Source of the DNA: Bolinopsis microptera
Taxonomy: Eukaryota; Ctenophora; Tentaculata; Lobata; Bolinopsidae
DNA length: 64,000 bases
Direction of reading: 5' to 3'
Assembly (NCBI RefSeq): GCF_026151205.1
Contig: NC_087078.1
Location: 1,567,675-1,631,674, forward strand
Position 1 is the stretch's first letter. The number at the start of each line of letters is the position of its first letter. A model generated the notes under the pieces. The model was given only the letters and a program-made list of their open reading frames with translations, searched no databases and was not told the origin of the DNA. Positions 61,409 through 64,000 of the stretch are shown piece after piece. The position numbers and the translations under genes were made by a program.

Positions 61409-63906
61409 ATGGTAAAAGACAAGTCAAGTAAAAAGAAAGGGGGTGGCATCTCGATCGGGGCACCCACTGGTGCCCCGCAACCTGCTGCTACTGGTATGAC
61501 AACAACTCTATTTTATACATAACATTCCAATTCCTTGTCATGCATGCAAGTTCTTAACCGTTATTTTATATTGAAAACAATTGGAATGATGCCAAAAGTA
61601 AAGTTTGGCAATATAGCAAGCTGCTAAACAAAGTTAACAAACGAAAGAGCCCCGAATAACCAGAGATTTTATTACAGCCGGGTCAGATGGGGCACTTGAT
61701 GAGAGGGTGCAAAACATGAACCCTGACGAGTTAAAAGTCGAGTTGGAGCGCATGATGGACGACATGAATCTAGGGGAGGGCAAGAGGGTTCCTATCAGGA
61801 GGTTGGACGAGTTCATGCTGAAGCAGATGTTAGCTACTCACTTTCGGCGGATTGAAGAAGCTAAAAACGTCCCTGATAGCGATGTAAGTAAAATTATTTG
61901 ATTATAATATCTTTTGATTTTATGGTTTATCAACTTTTGAAATGCAATATTGTTCATTTATCATTGGTTTTATTCAAATTTTTTCCCTTGTAAGAGTCTC
62001 ATACTTTTTCCCTACAGCTTCCAGATGGTCCCAAAAGGGGCACACCAGAGTTTTTCATCCAAGAGCTTCGTAAAGAGGTGTGCTAACTTATCTTGTAATT
62101 GATATAATTGATTGACGTATGCTTCTTGTGGCTCGGAGATAATTGTTCGTTAATTAGAGCTTTTCTACACAAATTTCTATACATGTTGCAACAAAACTTA
62201 TCATTTCATCAGGTGCTAGAAGGTGATTCAAGTTTGAAGACTTTAGAAGCATTGAGAGTGAGTCTGCAGAGCAACACCATACCTTGGCTCAAATCTTTCG
62301 GTGCTGAAGGAGGTCTGGGACTGCTCCTTAACTTACTCCAGAAGAGGTGAGGAGGGTTTTCGAGAATTAAGAATTTAGAACACTCCAACGTTAGTTCTTA
62401 GGTCACTAACCTAGGCCCTAGGTCCTAGGGTCGTGCTAATCACCAAGACAGATTCCAGGGTGTCGATGGAAAGTGATAAGTAAACCCAACTGAACAAACA
62501 TAATAGGTTGCAACAAGAATTGTCTAGAATTAAATTTCTCTTCAACTCTCATTTGTAAATAAGGGAAAATAACAGAACTATAATATGTTCTATTTTTTTA
62601 GAATTTCCCACTAATTGAACAGCATTTTGACTCTGTTTTCACATAGTGGTGACACGGCTACTTTGTTATATTAACAATACTTCATCTTCAGTCAAGACAG
62701 AGAATTTGGTGACGTTACCCACGAATGTGTAAAATGCCTCAAAGTCTTCATGAACAACAAAGTAAGAAATTTGATGATTCCAAATTCTTGAAGGATCCAC
62801 ACCCAATACACATTACACAAACACCACTATTGTACGTATCTAGTACGTATCTTGATTCTTGAAATATATTGCACTGGTATGATCTTTATTACAAATCCGT
62901 TGTTCTCCTCAGTACGGATTGATGGCTACGTTTTTCATCTTCTTTAACTTGTTATTTTGAAAGCGAACCAAATGAAACGATTCTGACAGAAACGCTGCAA
63001 ACTTTTCCTTATCCGTTAAACTTAATGACCTTTTAAGCAAAAAATGTTTGCACTGTACAGAAGTCATGTCAACTGGTGCTTCACAACCGAACTGATTCAT
63101 AATTTTTGCAATCCAATCCTCAGCTTTAAACATTTTACTGTCAATCTCCGTGTCGTCCACAGCTGCCATGATGTAAGGCTAAGCTACAAGGTGAGAGGCA
63201 CAAAATCTCGCCGTTTAACAAGGCGAGATAAGAAAGCAGATAAAGAGAGCGAATTAAACAAACGTATGCTATTAGTGTAGGGCTGAACTTTATTAAAAAT
63301 CCGTTGTTCTCCTCAGTACGGGTTGATGGCTATGATGGATAATACCAGTGGTATGGTGCTCCTCACAAAGTGCCTCGACCCACGAAATACCACGATGATG
63401 ACCGAGGTCGTCAAAATCCTCGCCGCTATGAGTATCGTCAATGAGAAAGCGTGAGTTCACTTTCATTTTTAAATACTCCGTCAAAAAAGCAATTGATTTT
63501 TCTTGCTTTTATGGTCAAACTGTTTCCTAAGGAAAGTATTTTATAAACACTGTTAACTGTTAAACCCCTCCAGGCATCAGACGGTTTTAGAAGCGTTGAC
63601 CAGTTTCGGGGAACTGATCCAGCAGCCTAGGTTCCAGGTTCTAATGGACAAATTAAAAGGAAAAGACGAACCTCCCCAATTAACCAACGCAATTATTACG
63701 GTACGAGTTTTACAGAGTGTGTTCAATAGTTATAATATAGATTGACCGAACTTTCTTAATTTAAAGTGTCAATTACTTTTAAAACGTCTCGCTAATACTC
63801 CTGTTTCAGTTTGTCAATGCTCTGACGACATTCCCCAACGAGGTGGACTTCAGGATGCACTTGCGGAATGAGTTCATGAACTGTGGCTTGAGAGAAGTCC
63901 TACCAG
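61409..63906 (+). CDS. DIAPH: Diaphanous-related formin, GBD/FH3 N-terminal part (continues beyond window)
   Basis: Eight exons are readable: 61409-61493, 61678-61883, 62018-62077, 62213-62346, 62692-62761, 63317-63450, 63574-63700 and 63810-63906, all GT-AG and in continuous phase (1, 0, 0, 2, 0, 2, 0, 1), about 304 codons. After a basic/Gly/Pro N-terminus come the Rho-GTPase-binding segment (ELERMMDDMNLGEGKRVPIR, then FFIQELRKE) and the armadillo FH3/DID repeats: LRVSLQSNTIPWLKSFGAEG, CVKCLKVFMNNKYGLMAM, FVNALTTFPNEVDFRMHLRN. Formins nucleate and elongate unbranched actin filaments; in Diaphanous types this N-terminal part is held by a C-terminal DAD until Rho-GTP binds. FH1, FH2 and DAD must lie to the right of the window. 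The FGAEGxxxLLxLL stretch favours DIAPH over DAAM, but the paralogue is not certain. A duplicated copy of the exon 6 acceptor lies at 62880-62930. Confidence 0.9.
62880..63334. repeat. 51-bp direct duplication spanning a splice acceptor in formin intron 5
   Basis: 62880-62930 and 63284-63334 match at about 47 of 51 positions (ccgttgttctcctcagtacg core), including the acceptor and first codons of exon 6 (YGLMA). The 353 bp between them contain a minus-strand frame of 86 codons (63169..62909, MAAVDDTEIDSKMFKAEDWI...) that ends inside the left copy. Use of the left acceptor would read YGLMATFFIFFNLLF then stop. It is either a tandem duplication with a foreign insert or a long target duplication. 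Confidence 0.8.
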
Positions 63907-64000
63907 GTAAACCAAACTGGACGCGTTATTATTTAAATTGGATTTCATCCGATGTATCAACAATCCAGTTTTCATTAATAAATCTGAGAAGTTTGATTCT
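63907..64000 (+). other. Start of formin intron 8 (window edge)
   Basis: A gtaaac donor at 63907 follows exon 8. No acceptor before the window ends. Confidence 0.7.

Overview
The window is nuclear DNA from an AT-rich, transposon-laden invertebrate animal. Six intron-containing genes with standard GT-AG junctions can be read: an IFT43 homologue, a J/TPR/UBA-like/RRM/CCCH protein, an MBD5/6-type methyl-CpG-binding protein, ADF/cofilin, FRG1 and a Diaphanous-type formin. A seventh gene encodes a secreted or surface protein that I do not recognise. Gene content (an MBD5/6 homologue, a ciliary IFT-A protein) argues for Metazoa. The CR1/jockey-like LINEs, hAT and pogo-like MITEs and long introns fit a cnidarian, sponge or similar lineage, but the sequence alone does not fix the phylum.

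Layout. 0-9 kb holds three minus-strand genes: IFT43 (3' end outside the window), the J/TPR/RRM gene (1.9-4.4 kb) and MBD5/6 (6.6-8.9 kb), which is joined by a 37-nt intron. 9-32 kb is an accessory desert. It contains a 47-bp-arm hairpin, a field of GTGGTTAA/TTAACCAC motifs (11.1-12.4 kb), four LINE fragments, LTR-retrotransposon tails, a nested tandem array (25.0-26.7 kb) and at least two decayed ORF remnants. 32.3-34.1 kb is the plus-strand cofilin gene (4 exons, 166 aa). 34-41 kb is noncoding, with large GA/CT microsatellites and a 35-bp minisatellite of about 32 units that is open in all three minus-strand frames. 41.0-45.8 kb is the minus-strand secreted-protein gene (4 exons, 723 aa). 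46-51 kb is a second repeat block with three long palindromes, a structured-RNA/SINE-like sequence, another decayed ORF and a hAT MITE with perfect 8-bp target-site duplications. 51.6-60.4 kb is plus-strand FRG1 (6 exons, 260 aa); its third intron contains a 2.8-kb foldback element with two nearly identical 0.97-kb arms. 61.4-64 kb is the 5' part of a plus-strand formin that runs off the window.

The genes do not form an operon or pathway; they are ordinary housekeeping, cytoskeletal, ciliary and chromatin genes separated by repeats. Cofilin (filament severing) and the formin (filament nucleation) both act on actin but lie 27 kb apart, with no visible sign of co-regulation. I found no CRISPR array, bacterial-style operon, or confident tRNA or rRNA gene. 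The most unusual material is structural DNA: the intronic foldback, the frame-independent minisatellite, the motif field and the nested palindromes.
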